The translations under genes were made by a program, and so were the position numbers. From positions 1,488,001 to 1,552,000 of the forward strand of contig NZ_CP109181.1 in NCBI RefSeq assembly GCF_036248275.1: 64,000 bases of DNA, given 5' to 3'. Shown in pieces: positions 32,771-41,189 of this stretch. Below the pieces are notes generated by a model. That model was not told where the DNA came from. It ran no database searches and saw nothing but the letters and a program-made list of their open reading frames with translations. Origin of the DNA: Streptomyces sp. NBC_01716 (GTDB lineage: Bacteria > Actinomycetota > Actinomycetes > Streptomycetales > Streptomycetaceae). Numbering within the stretch: the stretch's first letter is position 1; each line of letters starts with the position of its first letter.

Positions 32771-33165
32771 GCCGGGCAGGGTATCCGCGCTCCGTGTCCA
32801 CGAGGGCGCTCTCCGTGACCGCCACACCCGGGAACGGCCGGATCCCACCGGTGGCGCATCGCACATCTCCGCAGGGCTGGCGCGCTCGTTACCCGCCGGT
32901 TAATCTCAAGTGAGCGGGAACCCCCGCGGCTCCCGGTGGCCTGGTGACGCAGCCACCGTGAGTGTCCGTCGGTTCGGCACAACGCGGTTGGGCGACACCG
33001 CGGCCGTTTTCACCGTGGCCGCACGGCGTGATCCCGGGACAGGGTCCGCCGGCTCTCGCTTCTCCCTGCCACAGCCGCCCTCACCGCCATCTCCGCCCGC
33101 GCGGCACGCGCACGCGACACGCACCTGTCCCCTCTTCAGTCGTCACTCACCCCAGGAGTCCCGTG
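32771..33165. other. 395-bp divergent intergenic region
   Basis: It separates the HEAT-repeat gene (minus) from the 3-hydroxyacyl-CoA dehydrogenase (plus). It holds the near-palindrome at 32889-32903 and an AGGAG ribosome-binding site at its right end. No coding sequence, RNA gene or repeat is recognised. Confidence 0.5.
32889..32903. promoter_or_regulatory. Near-perfect 15-bp palindrome TTACCCGCCGGTTAA
   Basis: The 7-bp half-sites TTACCCG and CGGTTAA match at 6 of 7 positions around a central C. It lies 263 bp before the dehydrogenase start and 119 bp before the HEAT-repeat start, and could bind a dimeric regulator such as the TetR protein at 35013. Confidence 0.3.
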
Positions 33166-34953
33166 ATGGACATCCCTCTCTCCACCATCGCCGTCGTCGG
33201 CCTCGGCACGATGGGGACCGGTATCACCGAGGTCCTCGCCCGCGCCGGCCGTGAGGTCATCGGTATCGACATCGACGAAAGCGCCACCGCCCACGCGGTC
33301 GGCGTGTTCGAAGCGTCCACCGCGCGTGCCGTGGAGCGCGGGCGGATCACCGAGGAGGAGCGGAGCGCGATGCTCGCCCGCTTCCGTACCTTCACCGATC
33401 TCGGGGCCGCCGCCGACGCCGATCTCGTCATCGAGGTCGTCCCGGAGTCGTACGAGATCAAGCAGCAGGTCTTCCGCGCGCTGGACGCGATCGTCTCCCC
33501 CACCGCCATCCTGGCCACCGGCACGAACGCCCTGTCGGTGACCCGGCTCGCCGCCGACTCCGCGCATCCCGAGCGTGTGCTCGGGCTGCATTTCTTCAAC
33601 CCGGCCCCCGCGATGCGGCTGGTCGAGGTCGTCTCGTCGGTGCTGACCGCGCCGACCGCCGTCACCGCCGTCACGGCGCTGGCGCGTGAGCTGGGCAAGG
33701 AGCCCGTCGCCGTGGGCGACCGGCCCGGTTTCGTCGCGGACGGGCTGCTCTTCGGCTATCTCAACCAGGCCGCCGCGATGTACGAGGCCAGGTACGCGTC
33801 GCGCGAGGACATCGACGCCGCGATGCGGCTCGGCTGCGGGCTGCCGATGGGCCCGCTGGCGCTGCTCGACCTGATCGGCGTCGACACCGCCCGTACGGTC
33901 CTGGAGGCCATGTACGCCGCGTCGCGCGACCGGCTGCACGCCCCGGCGCCGGTCCTGCGCCAACTCAGCGAGGCCGGGCTCACCGGCCGTAAAACGGGGC
34001 GCGGCTTCTACACGTACGAGGCGCCGGGCAGCGGCACGGTCGTGCGCGACGCGCTGACCCCGCTGGACGACGGCCGCGGCGACGGGAGCGAGAGGACCGT
34101 CCGCTCGGTCGGCGTCGCGGGCTCGGGCACGATGGCGAGCGGTATCGCCGAGGTCTTCGCCAAGGCGGGTTACGTCGTGGTGCTCGCGGCCCGCAGCCAG
34201 GAGAAGGCGGACGCCGCGAAGGCACGGGTGGCCAAGTCGCTGGGCCGCTCCGTCGACAAGGGGCGGCTGACCGGGGAGGCGCGCGACGACGCGCTGGCGC
34301 GGATCACCCCGGCCGGTTCGCTGGACGCGTTCGACGACGTGGATCTCGCCGTGGAGGCGGTGACCGAGGACCTGGAGGTCAAGCGGCAGCTGTTCGCGGC
34401 GCTCGACAAGGTCTGCAAGCCGGGTGCGGTGCTGGCCACCACCACGTCGTCGCTGCCGGTGGTGGCGTGCGCCCGCGCCACCACGCGTCCGCAGGACGTG
34501 ATCGGGATGCACTTCTTCAACCCGGCGCCCGCGATGAAGCTGGTCGAGGTGGTCCGTACGGTCCTCACGTCGGACGAGGCCCACGCGACGGTCCGCGAGG
34601 TGTGCGCGACGATCCGCAAGCATCCGGTGGACTGCGGCGACCGGGCCGGTTTCATCGTGAACGCGCTGCTGTTCCCGTATCTGAACAACGCGGTGAAGAT
34701 GGTCCAGGAGCACTACGCGACGCTGGACGACATCGACGCGGCGATGAAGCTGGGCGGCGGCTATCCGATGGGGCCGTTCGAACTGCTGGACGTGGTCGGT
34801 CTGGATGTCTCGCTGGCCATCGAGCGGGCCCTGCACCGCGAGTTCCGCGATCCCGGGCTGGCTCCGGCGCCACTGCTGGAACACCTGGTGGCGGCGGGTT
34901 GTCTGGGCCGTAAGACGGGCCGGGGTTTCCGCGAGTACGCCGCCCGGCGCTGA
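33166..34953 (+). CDS. Double 3-hydroxyacyl-CoA dehydrogenase (tandem duplication in one chain)
   Basis: The 595-residue protein consists of two complete 3-hydroxybutyryl-CoA dehydrogenase units. Unit 1 (about residues 1-290) has VVGLGTMGTGI as NAD loop and LHFFNPAP with the catalytic His. Unit 2 (about 305-595) has VAGSGTMASGI and MHFFNPAP. Each unit also has its own C-terminal helical domain ending in GRKTGRGF. Normal family members have one unit of about 285 residues. The enzyme oxidises or reduces 3-hydroxybutyryl-CoA; here it probably supplies acetoacetyl-CoA-derived 3-hydroxybutyryl-CoA on the way to crotonyl-CoA for the downstream Ccr. AGGAG precedes the ATG. Confidence 0.9.
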   Translation: MDIPLSTIAVVGLGTMGTGITEVLARAGREVIGIDIDESATAHAVGVFEASTARAVERGRITEEERSAMLARFRTFTDLGAAADADLVIEVVPESYEIKQQVFRALDAIVSPTAILATGTNALSVTRLAADSAHPERVLGLHFFNPAPAMRLVEVVSSVLTAPTAVTAVTALARELGKEPVAVGDRPGFVADGLLFGYLNQAAAMYEARYASREDIDAAMRLGCGLPMGPLALLDLIGVDTARTVLEAMYAASRDRLHAPAPVLRQLSEAGLTGRKTGRGFYTYEAPGSGTVVRDALTPLDDGRGDGSERTVRSVGVAGSGTMASGIAEVFAKAGYVVVLAARSQEKADAAKARVAKSLGRSVDKGRLTGEARDDALARITPAGSLDAFDDVDLAVEAVTEDLEVKRQLFAALDKVCKPGAVLATTTSSLPVVACARATTRPQDVIGMHFFNPAPAMKLVEVVRTVLTSDEAHATVREVCATIRKHPVDCGDRAGFIVNALLFPYLNNAVKMVQEHYATLDDIDAAMKLGGGYPMGPFELLDVVGLDVSLAIERALHREFRDPGLAPAPLLEHLVAAGCLGRKTGRGFREYAARR

Positions 34954-35000
34954 CGCCCGGGAGCGGCCCCCCACGGGCGCGCCGTCCTGCGCGGATGCAG

Positions 35001-35006
35001 TACGTT
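35001..35006 (+). promoter_or_regulatory. Probable leaderless -10 box (TACGTT)
   Basis: TACGTT fits TANNNT and ends 6 nt before the TetR start codon; no ribosome-binding site lies between. Confidence 0.4.
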
Positions 35007-35012
35007 CGGGGC

Positions 35013-35834
35013 ATGGCCCAGCCCGCTGACTCCCCCCGACGGCCCGCCCGTACGAACCCGACGTCCGACGCGCCGGAGAGCGCGGCGGGCGGCCGCGCGG
35101 CGGCCCAGCGGCTGAAGATGCGCCGGGAACTGTCGGCGGCGGCGATGGAGTTGTTCTCGACCAAGGGGTACGAGGCGACGACCGTCGACGAGATCGCCGC
35201 GGCGGCCGGGGTCGCGCGGCGGACGTTCTTCCGGCACTTCCGTTCCAAGGAAGAGGCGATCTTCCCCGACCACGACGACACCCTCGTCCGCGCGGAGGCC
35301 GTCCTGAACGCGGCGCCCGCGCACGAGCATCCGCTCGACACGGTGTGCCGGGGTATCAAGGAAGTCATGCGGATGTACGCGGCCTCGCCGACCCTGTCCG
35401 TGGCGCGCTACCAGCTCACCCGCGAGGTGCCCACCCTGCGCGAGGCGGAGATCGCCTCGGTGGCCCGTTACGAACGGCTCTTCACCCGTTATCTGCTGGG
35501 CCATTTCGACGAGCACGAGCACCCCGACGGCAACGACGATCCGCTGCTCGCCGAAGTGGCCGCGTCCGCCGTCGTCACCGCGCACAACCATGTGCTGCGC
35601 CGCTGGCTGCGGGCCGACGGCCAGGGCGATGTGGAGGCGCAGCTGGACCACGCCTTCGCGATCGTCCGCGACACGTTCGGCTCGGGCATCGCTGCGGGCC
35701 GGGCCATGGGCGGTGCGGCGCAGCCGGCGGCCACGGTGAGCACCAGCGGCGAGGTCCTGGTGGCGGTGGCCCGTACGGACGCGCCGCTGGACGAGGTCAT
35801 GCGCACGATCAAGCAGGCGCTCAAGAACGCGTGA
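35013..35834 (+). CDS. TetR family regulator next to the ethylmalonyl-CoA operon
   Basis: The 273-residue protein has a disordered N-terminus (about 35 residues), a TetR helix-turn-helix (MELFSTKGYEATTVDEI, then AGVARRTFFRHFRSKEEAI, about residues 45-85) and a helical C-terminal domain. It lies between the dehydrogenase gene and ccr, all on the plus strand. It is a likely regulator of ethylmalonyl-CoA pathway genes, possibly through the palindromes at 35917-35932 or 32889-32903. Candidate effectors are acyl-CoA intermediates; this is inference from context. A TANNNT box close to the ATG suggests a leaderless message. Confidence 0.9.
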   Translation: MAQPADSPRRPARTNPTSDAPESAAGGRAAAQRLKMRRELSAAAMELFSTKGYEATTVDEIAAAAGVARRTFFRHFRSKEEAIFPDHDDTLVRAEAVLNAAPAHEHPLDTVCRGIKEVMRMYAASPTLSVARYQLTREVPTLREAEIASVARYERLFTRYLLGHFDEHEHPDGNDDPLLAEVAASAVVTAHNHVLRRWLRADGQGDVEAQLDHAFAIVRDTFGSGIAAGRAMGGAAQPAATVSTSGEVLVAVARTDAPLDEVMRTIKQALKNA

Positions 35835-35916
35835 CTCGTTCGGCGACCGGCTCTTCACCCGCACGCCCACGGTGACACGCCTCAACTGAGCCGCTCCGCC
35901 ACCAAACAGCCACCTA

Positions 35917-35932
35917 AGGTGACATTTCACCT
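35917..35932. promoter_or_regulatory. 16-bp palindrome AGGTGACATTTCACCT upstream of ccr
   Basis: Perfect 6-bp arms (AGGTGA, TCACCT) flank CATT. It lies 350 bp upstream of ccr and 83 bp past the TetR stop codon, in an AT-richer patch, and is a good candidate operator. Confidence 0.5.
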
Positions 35933-35992
35933 CACAGAGTGGACTGCCGGTGCTCATGCGTGCCTCACGGATGACAACTGAGACAAATTCTT

Positions 35993-36005
35993 GGCACGCA
36001 GTGCC
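35993..36005. promoter_or_regulatory. Inverted repeat GGCAC-GCA-GTGCC
   Basis: Perfect 5-bp arms with a 3-bp spacer, flanked by AT-rich bases, 277 bp upstream of ccr. It could be a second regulator site. Confidence 0.3.
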
Positions 36006-36281
36006 TTGTCCATCGACACGGCGTGCCATACGTTGTGGGTGTCCGGGCGGCCGGCGCACCGAGTTCCCTCGTACGCCGGCTGTCCCCGCGAGCCACCCGG
36101 CCCGCGCGCCCGGACGCCTGCGTCACAGGCATTCCGCACGCCCACCCGGCGTCGCCGCGCACCACCACACGCCGAACCGACGGCACACCTCCATCGCCCC
36201 ACGCGCACAGCGCGGCCCCACGTCCCATCCCTCAGGGACCTGTTCAGCGTTCCCGCAACACGCTCCGCCGGAGGCCACACC

Positions 36282-37619
36282 GTGAAGGACATCCTGGACG
36301 CCATCATGTCGCCGGACAGCACGTCCGCCGACTTCGCCGCACTGCCCCTGCCCGAGACCTACCGCGCGGTGACCGTGCACAAGGACGAGACCGACATGTT
36401 CGCCGGTCTCGACTCGCGCGAGAAGGACCCGCGCAAGTCTCTGCACATCGACGACGTGCCGGTGCCCGAACTCGGCCCCGGCGAGGCCCTGGTGGCCGTC
36501 ATGGCCAGCTCGGTCAACTACAACTCCGTCTGGACCTCGATCTTCGAGCCGATGTCGACCTTCGGCTTCCTGGAGCGCTACGGCAAGCTCAGTGAGCTGT
36601 CGAGGCGTCATGACCTGCCGTACCACGTCATCGGCTCCGACCTGGCCGGGGTCGTGCTGCGTACCGGGCCCGGTGTCAACACCTGGCACCCGGGCGACGA
36701 GGTCGTCGCGCACTGCCTCTCCGTCGAGCTGGAGAGCTCGGACGGGCACAACGACACGATGCTCGACCCCGAGCAGCGCATCTGGGGCTTCGAGACGAAC
36801 TTCGGCGGTCTGGCCGAGATCGCGCTCGTCAAGTCCAACCAGCTGATGCCCAAGGCCCGTCATCTGAGCTGGGAGGAGGCCGCGGCCCCCGGTCTGGTCA
36901 ACTCCACCGCGTACCGCCAGCTGGTGTCGCGCAACGGCGCCGGGATGAAGCAGGGCGACAACGTGCTGATCTGGGGGGCGAGCGGCGGACTCGGCTCGTA
37001 CGCGACCCAGTTCGCGCTCGCCGGCGGCGCCAACCCCGTCTGTGTGGTCTCCAGCGACCACAAGGCGGAGATCTGCCGGCGCATGGGCGCCGAGGCGATC
37101 ATCGACCGCACCGCCGAGGAGTACCGGTTCTGGCAGGACGAGCACCGTCAGAACCCGCGTGAGTGGAAGCGGTTCGGCAAGCGCATCCGGGAGCTGACCG
37201 GCGGCGAGGACGTCGACATCGTCTTCGAGCACCCGGGCCGGGAGACCTTCGGCGCCAGCGTGTACGTCACCCGCAAGGGCGGCACGATCGTCACCTGCGC
37301 CTCGACGTCCGGCTACACGCACGAGTACGACAACCGCTATCTGTGGATGTCGCTGAAGCGGATCGTGGGCTCGCACTTCGCCAACTACCGCGAGGCGTGG
37401 GAGGCCAACCGGCTCGTCGGCAAGGGCAAGATCCACCCGACGCTGTCGAAGGTGTACCCCCTGGAGGAGACCGGGCAGGCCGCGTACGACGTGCACAGCA
37501 ACCGCCATCAGGGCAAGGTCGGGGTGCTCGCGCTCGCGCCCCGCGAGGGCCTGGGAGTCGGCGACCCCGAGACCCGCGCGCGGCACATCGGCGCCATCAA
37601 CCGCTTCCGGGACGTGTGA
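36282..37619 (+). CDS. ccr: Crotonyl-CoA carboxylase/reductase
   Basis: The 445-residue medium-chain dehydrogenase/reductase converts crotonyl-CoA, CO2 and NADPH into ethylmalonyl-CoA, the entry step of the ethylmalonyl-CoA pathway and a source of polyketide extender units. It has the NADPH loop WGASGGLGSYATQF. The four residues known to bind CO2 in the Kitasatospora enzyme (Asn81, Phe170, Glu171, His365) fall at exactly these positions here, in VNYNSVW, GFETNFGG and GSHFANY, so true carboxylase activity is expected rather than simple reduction. GTG at 36282 has GGAGG 7 bp before it. It leads the operon ccr-ecm-mcl-mch-mcd. Confidence 0.97.
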   Translation: MKDILDAIMSPDSTSADFAALPLPETYRAVTVHKDETDMFAGLDSREKDPRKSLHIDDVPVPELGPGEALVAVMASSVNYNSVWTSIFEPMSTFGFLERYGKLSELSRRHDLPYHVIGSDLAGVVLRTGPGVNTWHPGDEVVAHCLSVELESSDGHNDTMLDPEQRIWGFETNFGGLAEIALVKSNQLMPKARHLSWEEAAAPGLVNSTAYRQLVSRNGAGMKQGDNVLIWGASGGLGSYATQFALAGGANPVCVVSSDHKAEICRRMGAEAIIDRTAEEYRFWQDEHRQNPREWKRFGKRIRELTGGEDVDIVFEHPGRETFGASVYVTRKGGTIVTCASTSGYTHEYDNRYLWMSLKRIVGSHFANYREAWEANRLVGKGKIHPTLSKVYPLEETGQAAYDVHSNRHQGKVGVLALAPREGLGVGDPETRARHIGAINRFRDV

Positions 37620-37620
37620 C

Positions 37621-39684
37621 ATGCCGGAAGCGGAGCGGGGATCGGGACGGGAAGCGGAGCGAAAGGCCGGCAGCGGCAGGCGGCCGAAGGACCGGCCGTG
37701 GCTCATGCGGACGTACGCCGGCCATTCGACCGCCGAGGCGTCCAACGAGCTGTACCGGAACAACCTGGCCAAGGGCCAGACCGGTCTCTCGGTCGCCTTC
37801 GACCTGCCGACGCAGACGGGCTACGACCCGGACCATGTCCTGGCGCGCGGCGAGGTCGGCCGGGTGGGCGTCCCCGTCTCCCATCTCGGGGACATGCGGC
37901 GGCTGTTCCAGGACATCCCGCTGGCGAAGATGAACACGTCGATGACCATCAACGCCACCGCCATGTGGCTGCTGGCGCTCTACCAGGTGGTCGCCGAGGA
38001 GCAGGGCGCGGACAGCGAGCTGCTCCAGGGGACGACGCAGAACGACATCGTCAAGGAGTACCTGTCGCGCGGGACGCATGTCTTCCCGCCGGTGCCCTCG
38101 CTGCGGCTGACCACCGACATGATCACGTACACGGTGGCGCACATCCCCAGATGGAACCCGATCAACATCTGCAGCTACCACCTCCAGGAGGCGGGGGCGA
38201 CCCCGGTCCAGGAGATCGCGTACGCGATGTCGACGGCGGTCGCCGTGCTGGACGCGGTGCGCGACAGCGGGCAGGTGCCGGCGGAGCGGTTCGGTGATGT
38301 CGTCGCCCGTATCTCGTTCTTCGTGAACGCCGGGGTGCGTTTCATCGAGGAGATGTGCAAGATGCGCGCCTTCGGCCGCATCTGGGACCGGATCACCCGG
38401 GAGCGGTACGGCGTACGGGACGAGAAGCAGCGCCGCTTCCGTTACGGAGTCCAGGTCAACTCCCTGGGACTGACGGAGGCGCAGCCCGAGAACAACGTGC
38501 AGCGCATCGTGCTGGAGATGCTGGGTGTGACGCTCTCCAAGGACGCGCGGGCCCGCGCCGTACAACTCCCGGCGTGGAACGAGGCGTTGGGACTCCCCCG
38601 GCCGTGGGACCAGCAGTGGTCGCTGCGGATACAGCAGGTACTGGCCCTGGAGAGCGACCTGTTGGAGTACGACGACATCTTCGCCGGGTCGCATGTCGTG
38701 GAGACGAAAGTGGCCTCCCTCGTCGAGGACTCACTGGCGGAGATGGACCGGATCGAGGAGATGGGCGGTCTGTTGGCCGCCGTCGAGTCGGGCTATCTGA
38801 AGTCGCGGCTGGTCTCCTCGCACGCCGAGCGCCGGGCGCGTATCGAGTCGGGCGAGGAGAAGATCGTCGGCGTCAACTGCTTCGAGCAGACCGAGCCCAG
38901 CCCGCTGACCGCCGATCTGGACACCGCGATCATGACGGTCGACCCGGCGAACGAGGCACGGGTCGTGGCGGCGCTGCGGGAGTGGCGGGAGAACCGGGAC
39001 GAGACGCGGGCGGACGAGTCGCTGGCCGCGCTGAAGCGGACGGCGGCCGGTACCGGCAATCTGATGGCGGCGACCGTGGAGTGCGCGCGGGCCGGTGTGA
39101 CGACCGGCGAGTGGGCGTGGGCGCTGCGGGACGTCTTCGGCGAGTTCCGGGCGCCGACCGGGGTGAGCGGCGCACCGGTCGCGGTCGCCGCCGAGGCGGG
39201 CACGGCGCTCGCCGCCGTACGGGAGAAGGTGTCCCGTACGGCCGCCGAACTCGGCTCGGGGCGGCTGCGTCTCCTTGTGGGCAAGCCGGGGCTGGACGGC
39301 CACTCCAACGGGGCCGAGCAGATCGCCGTACGCGCGCGGGACGCCGGGTTCGAGGTGGTCTACCAGGGCATCAGGCTGACACCCGAACAGATCGTGAGCG
39401 CCGCCGTCGCCGAGGACGTGCACTGCGTGGGCCTGTCGATCCTCTCGGGCTCGCACGCCGCGCTGGTGCCCGACGTGCTGGGCCGGCTGCGCGAGGCGGG
39501 GGCCGGGGACATCCCGGTGATCGTCGGCGGGATCATCCCGGGCGCCGACGCCGAGGCGCTGCGGGCCGCCGGAGTGGCCGCCGTCTTCACCCCGAAGGAC
39601 TTCGGGATCACCGAGATCATCGGCCGTATCGTCGACGAGATCCGTCACGCGAACAAGCTCGACCCCTTGGAGGTCCGCACATGA
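37621..39684 (+). CDS. ecm: Ethylmalonyl-CoA mutase (B12-dependent)
   Basis: The 687-residue protein combines the acyl-CoA mutase barrel (about residues 30-540; SVAFDLPTQTGYD and TTQNDIVKEY) with a C-terminal cobalamin-binding domain (about 555-680) carrying the base-off motif DGHSNG and GGIIPGAD. It rearranges ethylmalonyl-CoA to methylsuccinyl-CoA using adenosylcobalamin. The chain is single and lacks the heterodimer pattern of methylmalonyl-CoA mutase; position behind ccr favours the ethylmalonyl type (older name meaA). It starts 1 bp after the ccr stop codon and overlaps the next start (ATGA). Confidence 0.93.
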   Translation: MPEAERGSGREAERKAGSGRRPKDRPWLMRTYAGHSTAEASNELYRNNLAKGQTGLSVAFDLPTQTGYDPDHVLARGEVGRVGVPVSHLGDMRRLFQDIPLAKMNTSMTINATAMWLLALYQVVAEEQGADSELLQGTTQNDIVKEYLSRGTHVFPPVPSLRLTTDMITYTVAHIPRWNPINICSYHLQEAGATPVQEIAYAMSTAVAVLDAVRDSGQVPAERFGDVVARISFFVNAGVRFIEEMCKMRAFGRIWDRITRERYGVRDEKQRRFRYGVQVNSLGLTEAQPENNVQRIVLEMLGVTLSKDARARAVQLPAWNEALGLPRPWDQQWSLRIQQVLALESDLLEYDDIFAGSHVVETKVASLVEDSLAEMDRIEEMGGLLAAVESGYLKSRLVSSHAERRARIESGEEKIVGVNCFEQTEPSPLTADLDTAIMTVDPANEARVVAALREWRENRDETRADESLAALKRTAAGTGNLMAATVECARAGVTTGEWAWALRDVFGEFRAPTGVSGAPVAVAAEAGTALAAVREKVSRTAAELGSGRLRLLVGKPGLDGHSNGAEQIAVRARDAGFEVVYQGIRLTPEQIVSAAVAEDVHCVGLSILSGSHAALVPDVLGRLREAGAGDIPVIVGGIIPGADAEALRAAGVAAVFTPKDFGITEIIGRIVDEIRHANKLDPLEVRT

Positions 39685-40670
39685 CCAGCCCCGACGCCGC
39701 CGGCACCGGCGGCCCCGCGAACAGGCTCAGGCCCCGCCGCTCCTGCCTCGCCGTCCCCGGCTCCAACCCCCGCTTCCTGGAGAAGGCACAGGGTCTGCCC
39801 GCCGACCAGGTCTTCCTCGATCTGGAGGACGCCTGCGCGCCGCTCGCCAAGGAAGGCGCCCGGCACACCATCGTCGACGCGCTCAACAAGGGTGATTGGA
39901 CGGGCAAGACGCGGGTCGTACGGGTCAACGACTGGACGACGCACTGGACTTACCGTGACGTGATCACGGTCGTGGAGGGCGCGGGCCACAATCTGGACTG
40001 CCTCATGCTGCCCAAGGTCCAGGACGCGCAGCAGGTCGTCTCGCTCGATCTGCTGCTCACCCAGATCGAGAAGACGATGGGCTTCGAGGTCGGCCGTATC
40101 GGTATCGAGGCGCAGATCGAGAACGCCAAGGGGCTGGTGAACGTCGACGAGATCGCCGCCTCGTCGCCACGGCTGGAGACGATCGTGTTCGGCCCCGCCG
40201 ACTTCATGGCGTCCATCAACATGAAGACGCTGGTGGTCGGCCAGCAGCCGCCCGGTTACGGCGCGGACGCCTACCACTACATCCTGATGCGGATCCTGAT
40301 GGCGGCCCGTACCCACGATCTCCAGGCGATCGACGGGCCGTTCCTCCAGATCCGGGACGTGGACGCGTTTCGCGAAGTCGCCGGCCGGGCCGCCGCGCTG
40401 GGCTTCGACGGCAAGTGGGTGCTGCACCCGGGGCAGATCGACGCCGCGAACGAGATCTTCTCGCCGTCGCAGGAGGACTACGACCACGCGGAGTTGATCC
40501 TCGACGCGTACGACTACGCGACGTCCGAGGCGGGCGGCAAGAAGGGGTCGGCGATGCTCGGCGACGAGATGATCGACGAGGCGAGCCGCAAGATGGCGCT
40601 GGTCGTCTCCGGCAAGGGACGGGCGGCGGGCCTGCGGCGGACGTCGGCGTTCGAAGCCCCGGAGGCGTGA
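39681..40670 (+). CDS. mcl: Malyl-CoA / beta-methylmalyl-CoA lyase (HpcH/HpaI, CitE family)
   Basis: The 329-residue aldolase-type protein has the CitE-family pattern: RRSCLAVPGSNPRFLEKA, FLDLEDACAP (metal-binding Asp/Glu), the IEAQIENAKGLVNVDEIA segment with the catalytic Glu, and GFDGKWVLHPGQI. In the ethylmalonyl-CoA pathway it cleaves beta-methylmalyl-CoA to glyoxylate and propionyl-CoA, and may also act on malyl-CoA. ATG overlaps the ecm stop by 4 bp. The next gene starts 3 bp after its stop. Confidence 0.92.
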   Translation: MTSPDAAGTGGPANRLRPRRSCLAVPGSNPRFLEKAQGLPADQVFLDLEDACAPLAKEGARHTIVDALNKGDWTGKTRVVRVNDWTTHWTYRDVITVVEGAGHNLDCLMLPKVQDAQQVVSLDLLLTQIEKTMGFEVGRIGIEAQIENAKGLVNVDEIAASSPRLETIVFGPADFMASINMKTLVVGQQPPGYGADAYHYILMRILMAARTHDLQAIDGPFLQIRDVDAFREVAGRAAALGFDGKWVLHPGQIDAANEIFSPSQEDYDHAELILDAYDYATSEAGGKKGSAMLGDEMIDEASRKMALVVSGKGRAAGLRRTSAFEAPEA

Positions 40671-40673
40671 GAG

Positions 40674-41186
40674 ATGCGATTCGGGCGCACATTTGAGGAG
40701 TTCGAGGTCGGCGCCGTCTACAAGCACTGGCCGGGAAAGACCGTCACCGAGTACGACGACCATCTGTTCTGTCTGCTCACCATGAACCACCATCCGCTCC
40801 ATCTGGACACCAACTACGCGGAGAAGACGACCGACTTCGGCAGGAACGTCGTGGTGGGGAACTACATCTACTCGCTGCTGCTCGGTATGTCGGTCCCCGA
40901 CGTCTCCGGCAAGGCCATCGCCAATCTGGAGGTCGAGTCGCTGAAGCACATCGCGCCGACCTTCCACGGCGACACGCTGTACGGCGAGACGACGGTCCTG
41001 GACAAGACGCCGTCGCGGTCCAAGGACGACCGGGGCGTGGTGTACGTCGAGACCAGGGGCTACAAGCAGGACGGCACGGTCGTGTGCGTCTTCCGCCGCA
41101 AGGTGATGGTGCCGACCGCGACCTACATCGACAAGCGCGGCGGCGAACAGCCCGGCCGCCCCGAGCCGATCACGCAGGAGAGCTGA
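40674..41186 (+). CDS. mch: Mesaconyl-CoA hydratase (MaoC family)
   Basis: The 170-residue hot-dog-fold protein has the MaoC hydratase helix with the catalytic Asp/His region (EYDDHLFCLLTMNHHPLHLD, about residues 26-45). It hydrates mesaconyl-CoA to beta-methylmalyl-CoA, the substrate of the lyase encoded just upstream. The Rhodobacter enzyme is about twice as long, so this is a short single-hot-dog form and may work as an oligomer. GGAGG before the ATG overlaps the end of mcl. The operon position supports the assignment more than the domain alone. Confidence 0.88.
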   Translation: MRFGRTFEEFEVGAVYKHWPGKTVTEYDDHLFCLLTMNHHPLHLDTNYAEKTTDFGRNVVVGNYIYSLLLGMSVPDVSGKAIANLEVESLKHIAPTFHGDTLYGETTVLDKTPSRSKDDRGVVYVETRGYKQDGTVVCVFRRKVMVPTATYIDKRGGEQPGRPEPITQES

Positions 41187-41189
41187 CCC

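Larger units (their letters stand above)
35835..36281. other. 447-bp promoter region of the ccr operon
   Basis: No gene is seen on either strand. The region holds two inverted repeats (35917-35932 and 35993-36005) in an AT-richer patch and a GGAGG ribosome-binding site at its end. A long 5' untranslated region of ccr is possible. Confidence 0.5.

Noticed and set aside
35990..36006. Resemblance of TTGGCAC-N-GTGCC to a sigma-54 promoter
   Set aside because: Streptomyces are not known to have sigma-54 and the match is explained by the GGCAC-GCA-GTGCC inverted repeat.
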